From positions 279,918-343,917 of the forward strand of contig CAJJDP010000130.1 in assembly GCA_905182995.1 (NCBI GenBank): a DNA stretch of 64,000 nt, written 5' to 3'. A program made the translations under genes and the position numbers. Positions 37,701 through 49,775 of this stretch are shown piece by piece. Each line of letters opens with the position of its first letter. Position 1 is the first letter of the stretch. The notes under the pieces are model-generated. The model was not told where the DNA came from, did not search any database, and worked only from the letters and a program-made list of their open reading frames with translations. The DNA is from Paramecium octaurelia (Eukaryota; Ciliophora; Oligohymenophorea; Peniculida; Parameciidae).

Positions 37701-38428
37701 GGAGACAAAGAGAGAGATAGAGATTACAATAATAAGAAACACAAGGATTATAGAAGGGAAACAACCAAAAAGAGAAGTGAGGAGAGATCTAAGCCTCGAT
37801 CTAGGAGTGAGGACAGACGCTAAGGTCATAATTCAAATAAAAATAAGAAGTTCGTTGATTTAGCTTCATAAAGCGAACAACCAAGAGAATTCTAGTACCA
37901 AAACATTAATAAATAGTTCATCTGTGTCATTATCATCCCATAAATAAGAGTAAGAGCAACAAGATCTTGAATTGGAATAAAATTCTGTGAGACCTGAATA
38001 GAAGGACCAAGTAGATCTTGGAGTTATTTTGAATGTTTTGGATTCCCCTAAACCAAATGCACAATAATTTCAACCTTTAATTTAACCAGTTATAATTACA
38101 CCAGCTGAATAAATAGTATTAACAAAACAAAGTGAATCCCAACAATCAAACATTCTAAATAGTGATTCCAAAAAAAGGATATTATTAGTCAATTAAGAGA
38201 AAAGTTTAAGTGTGCCAGATAATGTTGAATAGTAAAAATAATTAAATCCAGGCTCAATGAAGATCATAAAAGATGCGCCCTCCAAAAGTATATAATAAAT
38301 AGCGAATCAACAATGTTAAGCAAAAAAGTCAGTGGTAATTTAAGACTCGAAATAAGTATTCATTATTAAATATTCAAAAGGGTAATGGAAGTTAAATTAG
38401 AGATAGGATAATACTTAAAAAGAAATGA
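34796..38428 (+). CDS. YTH-domain RNA-binding protein with long Arg/Glu/Lys tract (YTHDC1-like)
   Basis: Residues about 15-150 match a YTH domain: KFFIIKYKTRG, then VFLSCLDQQSFIAFGTIQN, and FVKVEWIFKGVLNFEKTKNIKNDLNEMKPVNHCKDVQEL, which parallels the YTHDC1 'VFKIDW...LPF...N...KPV...RDGQE' segment. YTH proteins read m6A in RNA; the first cage tryptophan is not conserved here (I or F at that place), so binding is uncertain. A tract of some 250 residues of K/R/E/D follows, as in YTHDC1, then an ordered Ser/Gln-rich tail. A 25-nt intron precedes the tract, and a second (about 38362-38386) precedes the TGA at 38426. The gene is split by N-joined duplication 2 and has several frame breaks (TTT 35063-35065; A12 35573-35584; others in the tract), so the exact protein is not defined. 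Confidence 0.6.
35573..36923. repeat. First copy of N-joined duplication 2 (1351 bp)
   Basis: Begins in a run of 12 A and is repeated at 36925-38276 after a single N at 36924. The second copy begins with 13 A; after that the offset is a constant 1353. Contig-overlap artefact inside the YTH gene. Confidence 0.9.
36925..38276. repeat. Second copy of N-joined duplication 2 (1352 bp)
   Basis: Same content as 35573-36923 except that it starts with 13 A instead of 12. The 13-A version puts the following codons (S-N-E-K-K-D-N-R-E-D) in frame with the upstream exon, the 12-A version does not. Confidence 0.9.
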
Positions 38429-38571
38429 AATTTAATTTAACATTCAAGCAATAACTTATTTTTTACATACATATTAGTTTTTAAATCATAATATATCAGA
38501 TTGGTTATCCTGAGTGTTTAAAGTTTTATTAATTTATATAAACTCTAACTACAACTCAATAATTAATCAGA

Positions 38572-41421
38572 ATGAGGGAAAGCAAACATACAGAATTCTA
38601 GTTTGATGATGATTCCAAGGCTAGATCGTTGCCTCAACCGATAGATCATATTAACAAAAGTTATTCTTTGGAAAATGACATGGTTTTAGGATGGGTTCCT
38701 GCATAGTATTAGGAGGAAATAATAAATGTGTAGTTCTATAATGAATTAACCGATCAACTCATTGAGTTTTACAATTAGAATGACCCAAATAAGATAGTTT
38801 ATCTAGGTTATAGGCCAAATGAAGCAATGCAATTTCATAAATAATTCTCTGCATAATCTAATTATAAAATCAGAAATGCTAAAAATTACAAACTCAAATC
38901 CTATCAAAACTAATAGTTATTTGTAGGAATGAATCCAAATATCGAAAATTAAATAAAATTCAATTCATAATTTGAAAGTGGGAACTTAGATTTGGTAATT
39001 TAAAAGTCAGAATTAGAGTACGATCTATACATGAGAGTTGATACAAATACTAAAGGTCATACGCTTTGGTATTACTTTGAAGTTACAGGTTTGAGAAATT
39101 TTGATTCAATTAAATTTAACATTTGCAATTTTCGTAAAAAAAGGTGCTTGTATGAACGTGGGATGAAGCCTTACATCTAAAGGGATTCTTAAGAATGGTA
39201 GTAAGAGGGAGAAAATGTGAAATATGGGGCATATAAATGTTAATTTAAAGAAATTCAAAAGTAATATTATTGTCTGACTTTTACTCTAATGAATAAAAAA
39301 CGGGATGATAAAATAAGGATAGCCTATTGTGTACCATACACATTAAGCAAATTAAATAATTTTATAAAATCCTTAAATTCGTAGTATTTGGAATAATCCT
39401 TTTTTTGTTACTCTTTAAGTGGAGTCTACATTCCAAAGTTAACTTTCTCTAAGGGAAACATCTTAAAGAAGAAAGTAATAGTAATATAAGCTCGAATTCA
39501 TCCTGGAGAATCAAATTCATCATGGGTAATGTAGGGTTTATTAGAGTATTTGAGTTCAAGTCAAGCAGATAAATTATTAGATTAGTAAGCAATAAAATAA
39601 ATATAAGATTAATTTTTGTAATCGTTCCTATGATGAATGTTGATGGAGTAATATTTGGTAATTATAGGACTGGTTGTGCAGGGAGAGATTTGAATAGGCA
39701 ATTTAGAGATAGTTGTAAGAAATTGTATCCGACGGTTTATGCAATGAAACAATTGATTTATGACTTATATTAATTATATGGAGATCAAATAGTTGGTTTT
39801 ATAGATATTCATGGACATTCAGGTATTATATTTCCATTTTATTAGAGCCAAAAAGAATGCATTTTTATATGGACCCGAATTTTAATTGTGGAATTGTAAT
39901 TATTATAAATCTAGATTATTTGCTAAAATCTTATCACTCAAAACTCAAGTTTTTCGTTATTATTCTTGTCTATTTAGAATAAACAAATGTAAAATAAATA
40001 CTGCAAGAGCTGTCTTTTGCGAAAAATACGAATTTATTAATTGTTTTACTTTAGAAGTGTCAAACAGTAGTTATTACTATGAGTAAACTACAGAGAATTT
40101 CTCTGAATAGAAATGGATTTAGTTAGGCTAAATAATTGGTGAGTCATTTAATGATTTTATCATTCATTTTTAAGAAATAGATACTTTGTTTTGCGATGTA
40201 AAGGATAAGAAAGTAAACAAATAAACAAAAAAAAAATATAATACTCAAATAAATGAAGAAAAATAGTAGAATCTTTATAATATTTGTTAAAATTCAAAAT
40301 ACTCTGAGTTATTTGAAGAAATGAAGAATGATTAACCAAATTTATCTTTCTCTGAGGGTGAATCTGATAGTGAACGGGAATCAGATGATTTAGATGATGA
40401 AATCTTGAATTATGTAGTATTGACTTCAAATAAATAAAAAAAGATCAAAAAGTCTAAAAAATCTTTAAAAACCAATGAATATAAAAAGCAATCAATCAGA
40501 AGTGAAAATAGCTCAGCAGTAAACAATCATACAGTGTTTTTGAATAAAAAATAATTTCTGGAAGACTAACCAAATAATGTTTTCTAACAAACTTAAAATT
40601 AAAACATTTATAGGAGAACAAGTTATAAATAATACAAATAAGATGATAAAATTAAAGATAATTAAACTTTTACCTTGACCAGCAAAAATTCCCTGGAATC
40701 TAGTAATATAAAAACATTTAGAGCATCTTATGCTAGTGGACAACAACCTAAATTTGAATAAATAGGAGTCCAGAACAGAAATAAATCTCCGATAAAATTA
40801 AAAACATTAATACATGAAGCAAAAATGGGGGAGTCAACAGAATTGAATTGCGAAATTCATGAGGACAATATGGCAGATCAAATTTTTCAACCTTACATTA
40901 AACGACCATTGTTGAATTAAACAAATAATACAAACATTAAGTTTGGAAATATTTGCTCTCCCACAAAAGATTTCGTGTTTTTAAACGAATTGAATACTAG
41001 AATAATGTAAAATACTCATTTTCCTACAGATTAAGGTTGCACTTATAACGTAACTGCAATCTATCATGGAATAAATAAACATTAAAAAAAACCTAATAAT
41101 TATAGGTTTAATAAAATGTAAAAATTCTAAAAAACATAAAATCCATCAATTAATTTAAGAAATACTCTCTAAGTGTAGAAATTAGGAACAACAACAGAGG
41201 ATTCTTTTGGAATAGTAATAAAGCCTAAGCTGTTTTCATCACCTTAGATCGATGAAACATAAGTTTAAACGGAATAATCTAAAAGTGCCATGAATTAATA
41301 TTAGAATACTTCAATAAGTTAAAAACCATAAAAGCAATTGGTTCCATCTTCATTTTATTCAATTAAAAAGCATTGGACCAACACTAGAGGTATTCACTAA
41401 TACCTTAATCTTAATAATTGA
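38572..41421 (+). CDS. Cytosolic carboxypeptidase (CCP/AGBL, tubulin deglutamylase type)
   Basis: Two introns (39585-39607, 23 nt; 39823-39847, 25 nt) give 933 residues. The CCP N-domain (FESGNLDLVIQ, LWYYFEVTGL) precedes the M14 metallopeptidase domain: zinc ligands in ARIHPGES near residue 309 and in IDIHGHSAKKN near 404, substrate residues in VPMMNVDGV and GRDLNRQF near 365, and the general-base Glu in NCFTLEVSNS near 478. TARAVF and FLYGPEF are further CCP hallmarks. The enzyme removes glutamates from tubulin side chains or tails in cilia. The last 400 residues are a low-complexity Asn/Lys/Ser tail. All catalytic residues are present. Confidence 0.95.
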
Positions 41422-41475
41422 AAAAATGAAGTATAATTTTGTTTATAATAAAAATTTTGATATATATTAATTGGG

Positions 41476-43561
41476 TCACACTTTAGAAAAAAACCTTTTT
41501 TCTTAATTTATTCTTTCTAAAGAGAGTTTCTGTCCTGAAGCCTTATAAAAATTTTGTTTTTAATTAAGCATTTACCGAGATCTAGGGTTATTTTTAACTG
41601 ACTAAATCAATGGAATAATATCCTAGGATTTAGCGGATCTAGATTAATTGATTTTAATACCTTCCTTAACTATGATATGATGCAACACATGGAGTGTTAG
41701 GCTATAAATTTGTATGTGAAATCCATTCTTTATAGACAGATTTTGTTTGAGCTTCTTAAGGAGATTCGTAAAAAAAAGAAGAGCCAAAAATTACTGGTAA
41801 ATTCATAGATTTACCTTAAGCAATTTTTTTTCTAAAATCTTATTCTCCTCTTTAAGACTCCTTTTCGTCTAAATTCATTTTTAAAGGATCAGGTTTAAAT
41901 GGAGGTTTTACTTTTTTAAGTGCTAATTATTTAAAATCGATTTAAGAGAAAAAAGGATGTTTCAAAATTTCTTAAACACCTCCATTTGCACCTAATCTCT
42001 AAATTGGATCTTTTTCAAGAAGTGCAATCAGTAAACTTTTGACTTCTCTAGATAAAGTCAACTAAGAAAATTGTAAAATTATACATCATTTGGAAATGAC
42101 AATTTAGAGTACAGAATGTCTTAGTAAATTTGATTGGTATTTGTTGAATAGTAGGGAGGTAATCCTGTAAGTAATTCATACAGCAATGCTCCCAAACAAT
42201 AAAAGTCTACTGTTTATGAATGTCCCAATTTTAGCAACATCTCTGGAGCCATGTATTCTGGAGATCCACAAAAACTGTATGCTTTTTCTTCTCTTCCAAT
42301 TTCAGGTTTACTTAAACCAAAATCGGCTATTCTAACATGACCTTCAATGTCCATTAAAATGTTTTCAGGTTTGATATCTCTATATAATATGTTTAGAGAA
42401 TGAATCTCTTATAAACCCTCAGAATAAGAATTAATTTACGTACCAAGCAAATTTCTGAAATATAAAAGCAAGCTTATTCTTCACTCATTCTTTTAATCTA
42501 TTTAAGTTGAAAAAAGAGTTCACCTCCTTGACAAAATTCCAAAACGAAAACTACAAACTATCTCGATTCAAAAGCATATGATAAATGTAATAAAAATGGG
42601 CTGTTGAGTAGTGTCATTATATTTCTTTCATTTAAAACAATTTACTATTTCTTTTTTGCAATAATAAACTCTTTATCAATTAATTTCAAAGCGTAGAATT
42701 TTCCAGTATCCTTCTTTCTAACGAGATACACTAAAGAAAAACCTCCTACTCCGATATTTTTTAAAAATATAAAGTCTTTAAGACCCACTTTTGGTTCAGG
42801 TGAAGCCTATAACAAGAATGCTTCTAGTTTCAACCCTGAATTCATAAACACATTAAAGGATAAGTCTGGTTATGCGATGTAATAATCTATAGAGATCGAA
42901 TGTTATTAAGATACAAAACTAACTATTTAATTGACTGATGGTTTATCTTTAAGATTAGCATAGCATTCTTGTGGATTAGCGAATTCTAAATCATGTAATC
43001 TTTGTAAGATTTGAAACCAGATTTATCTCATATTAAGACTAAGGATATATAACTATAGACTTACTGAGAATCGAAATAGAAGTAAAAGTCTTAATTTCCA
43101 AATCTGACTACAACATTATGATGTTTGACTTATTGCATTTATTCATCCGGACCTAAACTTTTGGCTTTGCTTAATACTGAAGCAGGATTGCCCATATCTG
43201 TTTTGATTGTCCTTTTTACTGATTCCATGGCTTCAATCGTGACAGATTGGGCAGATCGCTTTTATTATCCACCTTAATTGTTAACGAAATTGGCATTAAT
43301 GAAGAACTTATTTTATTATGCAATAGAGTTCTGCGTAGATCTTTGTGTCTATTTGCTCAATTGTTATTTCATTCTAATGTCATTCTTTTTCTGTTTGTAT
43401 AGGTAGAATTTTTCCAATGCATTATCTGGTATTTAATCAATTGATTGCTATTTACTTTGCGAGGTTTTTCGATGACTGGGGGTTGTGTGCAATTGATTCA
43501 TTTGGCTTTTTCGAGAAAAGGAATCTTAGGATCCTATTCTTAATACACCTTGATGTTGCAT
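41476..43561 (-). CDS. AGC-family protein kinase
   Basis: Four introns (43039-43064, 42418-42443, 42062-42084, 41639-41660) give 662 residues. A 260-residue Gln/Lys-rich N terminus precedes the kinase domain: [16 protein letters not shown], catalytic Lys in [18 protein letters not shown] near residue 373, IADFGLSKP near 395 and T-loop [15 protein letters not shown] near 413. The YRD and the T-loop [10 protein letters not shown] are AGC/SGK/PKA style. The C-terminal extension KVKPPFKPD and a later FFYES-type stretch resemble the AGC tail. It should be active. Upstream control (PDK1-like phosphorylation of the T-loop Ser) is inferred from the family. Convergent with the carboxypeptidase gene, only 54 bases apart. 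Confidence 0.9.
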
Positions 43562-44000
43562 GTTAAAATTTTGTAGTTTAATTTAATAAAATTAGGAAAA
43601 GCAATATAAAAAAATTGATTGTTCTTCAATACTTGTTAAGAGAATTTTCAAATATTTTATATAATTCGAGTAATTATTTTTAATCCAAGTACCGTTTTCA
43701 GAATTGAGTGATCTCTGTTTTAAACTTTTAATATTTAAATTTAATAACGTATCTAAATTTTAAAATTTGATAATGCCAATTCTTTAATCGAACAGGAAAA
43801 TACTAATGAAATAATCATAAACACTCCAAAATTAATAACTTAATTATGAACAAAATACTTAATTTACTTTTGGAGTCTTTCTCAGCATTATAAAACATTA
43901 AAAGAGACTTTAAATATTTGTTTGTTGGGTAGTTTGATATGATGTTTTTCTGATACTAGTTAATAGGGCATATCTTATTTAATTATAATATAATAACAAT
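43562..44000. other. Intergenic region, nothing seen
   Basis: AT-rich spacer. Two similar direct sequences containing ACTCCAAAA and TTTTGGAGT occur near 43825 and 43867 as an inverted pair. No gene seen. Confidence 0.35.
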
Positions 44001-44243
44001 TCAGCAATCGGATATCTGCTGTTTATTTGGTTAAGAGGACAAGCTTTCCATTGATCTGTTCGTGGAACTTTAAGCTAAGAATTCATCAGCCATCTTATTC
44101 CAGAAGCAAGCCGATTTTATTACTACTCTATCTACTATTGATGTTTTTTTTTTCGGAATAATGAGGATTGAAGTTTGATCTCTAACAGTTGTGTGAAGTC
44201 GTTGTTACCAGAAGTTTAGAGAATTCTCTATAATATTATCCAT
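44001..44243 (-). CDS. Small ORF of 80 residues, unknown
   Basis: An open frame with an ATG start and TGA end, no intron. The composition is less AT-biased than the flanks and the product is mixed and basic in its middle (IIPKKKTSIVDRVVIKSACFWNKMADEFL), with a Ser/Gln-rich end. No family recognised. It may be a real short gene or a chance frame. Confidence 0.4.
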
Positions 44244-44583
44244 AGATGCAATTAATTTCTGTATTTATATTATTATTTTTAATACCCTAATGTGTAAAAC
44301 TTAATGAGTACTAAAATTTCTAGAAGGTCCAGAACATTTATAAGAAAGTTAAAATACTAAGAGTTTGGTTTGAAATCTGAATTATTTCAATTGTTTTTAG
44401 TACTTAATTTGCTTTTATTATTTCCAATATTTAAATAATAATAAATATTTATTTTATTATTTATTATGCTAATGATGAGACATTTGATTATGTGACATTC
44501 ATGATCTTTGATCTAATCTTCTCTCTGAAATTGAAATTTGCAAATTTCTTAATATAATAATTATATATATAATATAATTAACA
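44244..44583. other. Intergenic region
   Basis: Divergent AT-rich spacer of 340 bases. Contains ATTTATTATT and TATATAT stretches, no gene. Confidence 0.4.
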
Positions 44584-45539
44584 ATGGAATAATAACCCCT
44601 TAGCAATAATAGAGTAAAAACTCATCTTAGTTTACAATTAGTCAAATATGAATGAGGATTAATTAACATAAAAAAGAGAGTTGACATCATATGAATCTTG
44701 CCTCGATTGTTGTGGAAATGTTTCTGGATGTTTGAGAGTATAACCAAACAATTGATTTAAGGCTTGGCTCCCTTGCATATTTTGTTGTTGCGAAAATCCC
44801 TTCTACGCAGTCCAATAGAGTTCCTTAGGATTGGTTGAGAAGTTCGGTAAATACCACCGAAGTTTACCACCAGGTTTAAATTAAATTAACCCTTGCACTG
44901 TAATTTTTGTAATTGATTGCACAAGGATACCGTCATACAAGTGGATATGAGAACAAGAGTATTGGATTTAGATAGGTAAATCATCCTAACAAAGGATAAC
45001 ATATAAGTTAACATAGATACATGCATGTATTTTAGAATTATCGGTAGGTAACTAATATTCAAACATTTTAAATAGATGCCGTACGCGCAACCTATAGGGT
45101 ATCAAGACTGACACAATCTGTTAAGGATATGACATACGCAGCTTTGAGGTAAGTTTGCGGAGAACACCAATTGTAAGATTTATTGGAACATAGAGAAATG
45201 GTCTAAGATTCAATTGAGGCTTATTTAGATAAATAAACAGATCAATGGGGAATATATATTGAAGAAGTTTTCATCAAAGATATGGTCTTAACTCCACAGA
45301 TGCAATCTGATTTGGCAGCCGCAGCCAAAAATAAGAGAATCGCATAGGCAAAAGTCATTTCTGCATAAGCTGATGTTGAAAGTGCTAAATTGATGAAAGA
45401 GGCTGCCCAAGCCCTTGATAGCAAGGCTGCAATGTAGATTAGATTCTTGGAGACACTTCAACTATTAGCTAAGGGACCATCCTAAAAATTGATGTTCCTT
45501 CCTCTAAGTCCAGAATCATAAGGAGCTCATAATGGATGA
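44584..45539 (+). CDS. Stomatin/SPFH (band 7) membrane scaffold protein
   Basis: Four introns (44614-44641, 44738-44761, 44900-44925, 45044-45075) give 281 residues. A Cys-rich segment with CLDCC and then LPCIFCCC near residues 32-50 could serve for palmitoylation and membrane insertion. The SPFH domain follows: GLVEKFGKYHRSLPPGLNQINP, VDMRTRVLDL, TKDNIQVNID, YFRIIDAVRATYRV, and ALRQVCGEHQLQDLLEHRE, a typical stomatin helix. The C-terminal helix (AKNKRIAQAKVISAQADVESAKLM) drives oligomerisation. Family members organise lipid microdomains and regulate channels. Ends with TLQLLAKGPS, as stomatins do. Confidence 0.9.
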
Positions 45540-45567
45540 GTTGTTATGATAATAAGATAGATATAAT

Positions 45568-47469
45568 TCAAACTTTAAAATCTTGAGGAGAAATCCATTT
45601 TTCTTTTTCTGTGATCCTAAATTGATGTTGTGGTACTGATTAATTTCTACTGATGTATTATGTAATCAAATTAGATTATGCAGGAGTGCCACAACGAAAT
45701 TGTTTAGGTCCGATGATTTTTTTGCTTCTCTCTCTCTCCTCTTCCAATTCAAGTTACTTCTGTGTTTTGTATACATTATCAAATTATGTCTCGATTTGCA
45801 TTGGATTTTAGTAGATTTTTCTAAAAGCTAACTTTTTATTCCAAGACTCTTTTTAACTGTGATTTGACAACTTAATTCCCCTATTTTGAGACAAGAAGCC
45901 AGGCACCCATATTTGTTTGTTATTTGATTCAACTAAGGAATCGTCGATTGATGGGTGAAGTAACTTCATAATCTCCCCAGAAGTTTTATGGAATTAGGGT
46001 TTTTATTCAATTGGATCATCAAATTAAGTTAATGTTTAACCTTTTAAAGGGGAATTTAAGCCATTTTGAGAATTAGCAAATGAAACAAATTTTCGAGATT
46101 AATTGTTCGAAGTTCTAGCAGTTTATCTATAAGAATTATCATTCTAAATAGAATAATAGTTATACTGATAACATTTTATCTAACTCTTTGGTTGGCAATT
46201 TTTACATTTACTATTTGAATCTTCCCTTACCAATAGCATTATTTACAACGACATCTAATTTATTCGATTTCTTGGCAGCATAACCAGCATGATGAAATTC
46301 TGTAATCACATTAAATTTTATTGTTTTTTAATGAGCTTAATATTTATTTTTACTCATATGTTCCAGAAATATGTCCATAGCATTATCATTTTGCTTAATT
46401 GATGCAATTTCAATTGGTATTGAGTGAGCCTATCCTGAACATAATTTAGTCAATTGATATCCCATGAAATTCTTCAGGACCACAGTTGTATCCTTGTATT
46501 TTCTTTTTATAGCAAATTGTGTCCCTATAATGTTGTCTGATATCTGTATGATCAAAGGGCCTTTAAATAGAAACTTTCTATATACCTTTAGTGCAATCAG
46601 CCAATGTTTAAAATGTCTTCTTTGGATTCACAAAGTTGAATGGATGCACATCCCAAGAATTCTTATAAGGGACAACAAATTCAAATGGTACATCATTAAA
46701 TAAGAAATGATGCATTTGATTTTTTCTTAAAGAACAAACAATTTCGTTTTCCTTGGACACATAAAGAGCATCCAGTTCTTTCATTCCTTTAACCTTGTAT
46801 TGAGGTGCTTTCATTATGTATTTACCAATTGTTTTAAATTCCTCAGCAGCTTTTCTAAAATGAATTCCAGCATTTCCTTTGCTTATCCACTCCCCTGTAT
46901 CATAATTGAATCCATATAAATCTCCTGTTACATTGTCAAGAAAGAAATCTGTCTGTTTTATATCAGTCAAGTCCTTTTTGATTTTCGAGAGATCGCCCAA
47001 TTGTCCTCCATTTAATCCATTAATAACGCTTATTTACTAGTAAATATCATTATTAATACACACTCAACATTTGATGCTATCAAGAAAACCAGACCTTACA
47101 TGGCAAATGAAGAGGCAAAGAGGATCTTGTTACTTCTGAGACACATCCTTAGCAAAATTAAATACTAATTCATATTGAATTGAATACTTTATATGCATTA
47201 GGAGACCAAGGTCTAAGATTTGCATCTCCTTCAAAAAATATAATATCTATTGAATCGAACATTTTCCCACATTCAACTCTCACAAAAGAGCTATCAATTT
47301 CATACAACAAATCGTCAATAGAATCTCTGTCTCGTATAATGAAATCAATTTCAGTATCTATCATCTCCTTCTTACTGAGTAAAGCTTCTTTGATTATCAA
47401 TTTGTATTGCTCAAAGTTTTTCATTCCTTTGTAACTCTTTCCATAACCATTTATGATAAGAATTTTCAT
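45568..47469 (-). CDS. Conserved protein with glutamine-amidotransferase-like N domain
   Basis: Read as one gene: introns at 47165-47187, 47037-47059 and 46144-46165, about 610 residues. Residues 1-120 resemble a class I GATase/flavodoxin-like fold: KILIINGYGKS, DIIFFEGDANLRPWSP, then the nucleophile-elbow position KILFASSFAMQ, where the usual Cys is Ser. A unique domain with NVTGDLYGFNYDTGEWI and HIxIxI-like HSIPIEIASIK follows, and a basic tail with long coiled coil. The frame breaks by one base at the GGG run (CCC at 46461-46463): otherwise a second ORF starting at 46465 would overlap the first by 50 bases on the same strand, which is unlikely. No function assigned; likely non-catalytic. 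Confidence 0.5.
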
Positions 47470-47736
47470 TTAATTAATTATATAATTTTTACAGTTTTAA
47501 GAAATTATCATTAGGAATGAACATGAAATTCTTATTGTATCCATATTAGTTCATGGGAAATATTCAATTAATTAATTTCAATTATTTTTTTTGATTCTTT
47601 GATAGTTTATTCAAAGATAACTGCATTGCCATAGTAAATTCAAAATAACACCTTGATTATGGATTTAATTTATTGAATTTTTATAAGATATCTATTATTA
47701 AAAATCTCATAAAAATTTATGGTTACATAACAAAAC

Positions 47737-49456
47737 TCATAATTCATTGATCATTTTTCTCACATCATCATGAGTTAATTTTCTTGAGCTTGTCAATAAT
47801 TTGGCTAGATCCATTACATTTTTATAGTGAGTGAATGAAAAATCGATACTTTTGTTTTTAACAAACTTATTAGCCCAAGTATCAAATAATGATAATACAT
47901 CTTCTGCACGATTAGCCATCACAAATGTCTTTGCATAATGATTTCTGTTTTTAGGTTCTCCTGGAAAAGCAATTACAAGGTGCAATAAAATAATTCCAAT
48001 GGCATAGAATTCATCTGCCATGCCATAATGAGAATCCTTAATATAATTCGCAGTTTAATATCCACAAGTGCCTGTTGTTATGGTATTTTAAGAAGTAATA
48101 GAATTGAGCTCTTCTTAGGGAAGTCTTTCATCAGTCATTGTGGATAGCTTTTCTTCTCTAACATCTTTTCCCTAATCAAAATCTGCTAAAACAACCTAAC
48201 CAGTTTATTTGTAACATATTTTACTTATAAATCTCCTTTGATGTTGATAGTGACAAAAATGTTTTCAGGTTTTAAATCCCTATGTATAATTCCTCTTTAA
48301 TGAATGTATTCTAGACCATCTAATATTTGATTTAAAATGGATTTAATTTTATGTATTTTTTCAGCATTTTACATAACATTTAAATAATAATAAGAAAATG
48401 TTAACAAGTCAGTTGGTTAATATTTATAACCAGGAAAGGAACAATATTCAAGTTACATATATAGATAATAGCCATCGTTTGTTTGTTCAATCCACCATGC
48501 AAAAAGTCTTGAATTACTAAGAAACAAATACCTTAGGATATTTGGATGAGTTAACTTAGAAAGTATTTTAGCTTCTCTGATTTTTCGAATGTCTGGGGTT
48601 ATTGGAGTATTTGATGCAGTTGTAGAAAATACAGAAAAAAAATCAAGTTGAGTGGCTTGAAGTTTGCTCTAGAATTTAAGTTAGATCAATTCTTACTCGT
48701 TTTAAAGCATAGATTTAATCATCTTCTGGTCTGTACACAAAGAAGATCGATACTCCACTCCTTAGTTCGTCTTGATTTGTTTAGGACAGTATTATATAGT
48801 CATTAAAAAATTTGTTATTTCTAATAAATGCACTTCTAGGATCATATAGTTTTTATGCTGGTATGATTTGCTAAAGAGAATCTATTGCAAAGAATGTTAA
48901 GGTGATTTTAAGAGGAATCTTTTTGAATTATAAATTAATTTTCTTTCTGTTTATTAATTCTATTATTGATTTTAGAATAAAAGCATAGGCTGTTGATTTT
49001 ATTTGTCCAGTTGATGTGATGAATCCGATATTGATATCTTAATAAAATATTTTAATCAATTTATCACAAGCCTCTTTAAATTGTTGTTTATTTTCTAGTT
49101 TCTATAATTGCAATAAGATATTTCTAATTGCCTTCTTTATTGCTTTCTCGACATTCATAAGATGTTTAAGAAATGGATCATCATTTGTAAAATCCATTCT
49201 TATCTAAGATATTATTAACATTTATGAATATTCCTTGCAGTCATTGTTTTAGATAAACTCTTATCTTTTTTGCAAACTATCATCCTATGCTAATATGCTA
49301 TAATCATACAAGCATCTTTTAAATTTATGTTTAATCCGGTTATGAAACTATCTAATCAAAATGTCTTTCCTCTTCTGGCACTTCCTCAATAACTTTAAAC
49401 CCATAGAATTAATCTATTATTGAGTCAATTTTCGCCTTTTCATTATTACTATTCAT
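47737..49456 (-). CDS. eIF2alpha-kinase-like protein kinase (PEK/GCN2 group)
   Basis: Introns at 48669-48696 and 48196-48224; about 553 residues with one unresolved frame break near 49360-49430. A non-catalytic N-terminal half precedes a kinase domain with VAIK-like YALKRVR (spliced), a long insert, then LYMQLEYC near the hinge, IHRDLKPENIFV, DFDQGKD at the DFG position and GTCGYQTANYI at the activation-segment end. Inserts between N- and C-lobe and the LYIQME-like hinge are typical of eIF2alpha kinases. The third DFG residue is D, not G, so activity is uncertain. Family members shut down translation under stress. The C-lobe is normal (YAIGIILLHLV). Confidence 0.6.
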
Positions 49457-49775
49457 TATAATATTAGTTATATTAAATTGAATAATAATAATATATAATA
49501 TCAAATAAATTTCAATAAAAAACAATTGATAACAATTCAGATTTAAAAAGAAAGTTTAGATATAATGATATTTAAATTATCTCGCAAAACTAGTATGACC
49601 TTTTTAATCCTTTAAAGTACTATTAGGCAAACTTAATTTTAAATGGTAGTTTTTCAAATGGAATTTACAATCATTAAGCTTAAATCTGTTCTATAAAAAA
49701 GCAAAAATGAATATTATTTTGTTTTTGACAATGAATAATTTTATAAGAATTTTTCTATTAATTTTATTATTTAAT
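49457..49775. other. Intergenic region, nothing seen
   Basis: 319 AT-rich bases between divergent genes. No feature seen beyond the expected promoters. Confidence 0.4.
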
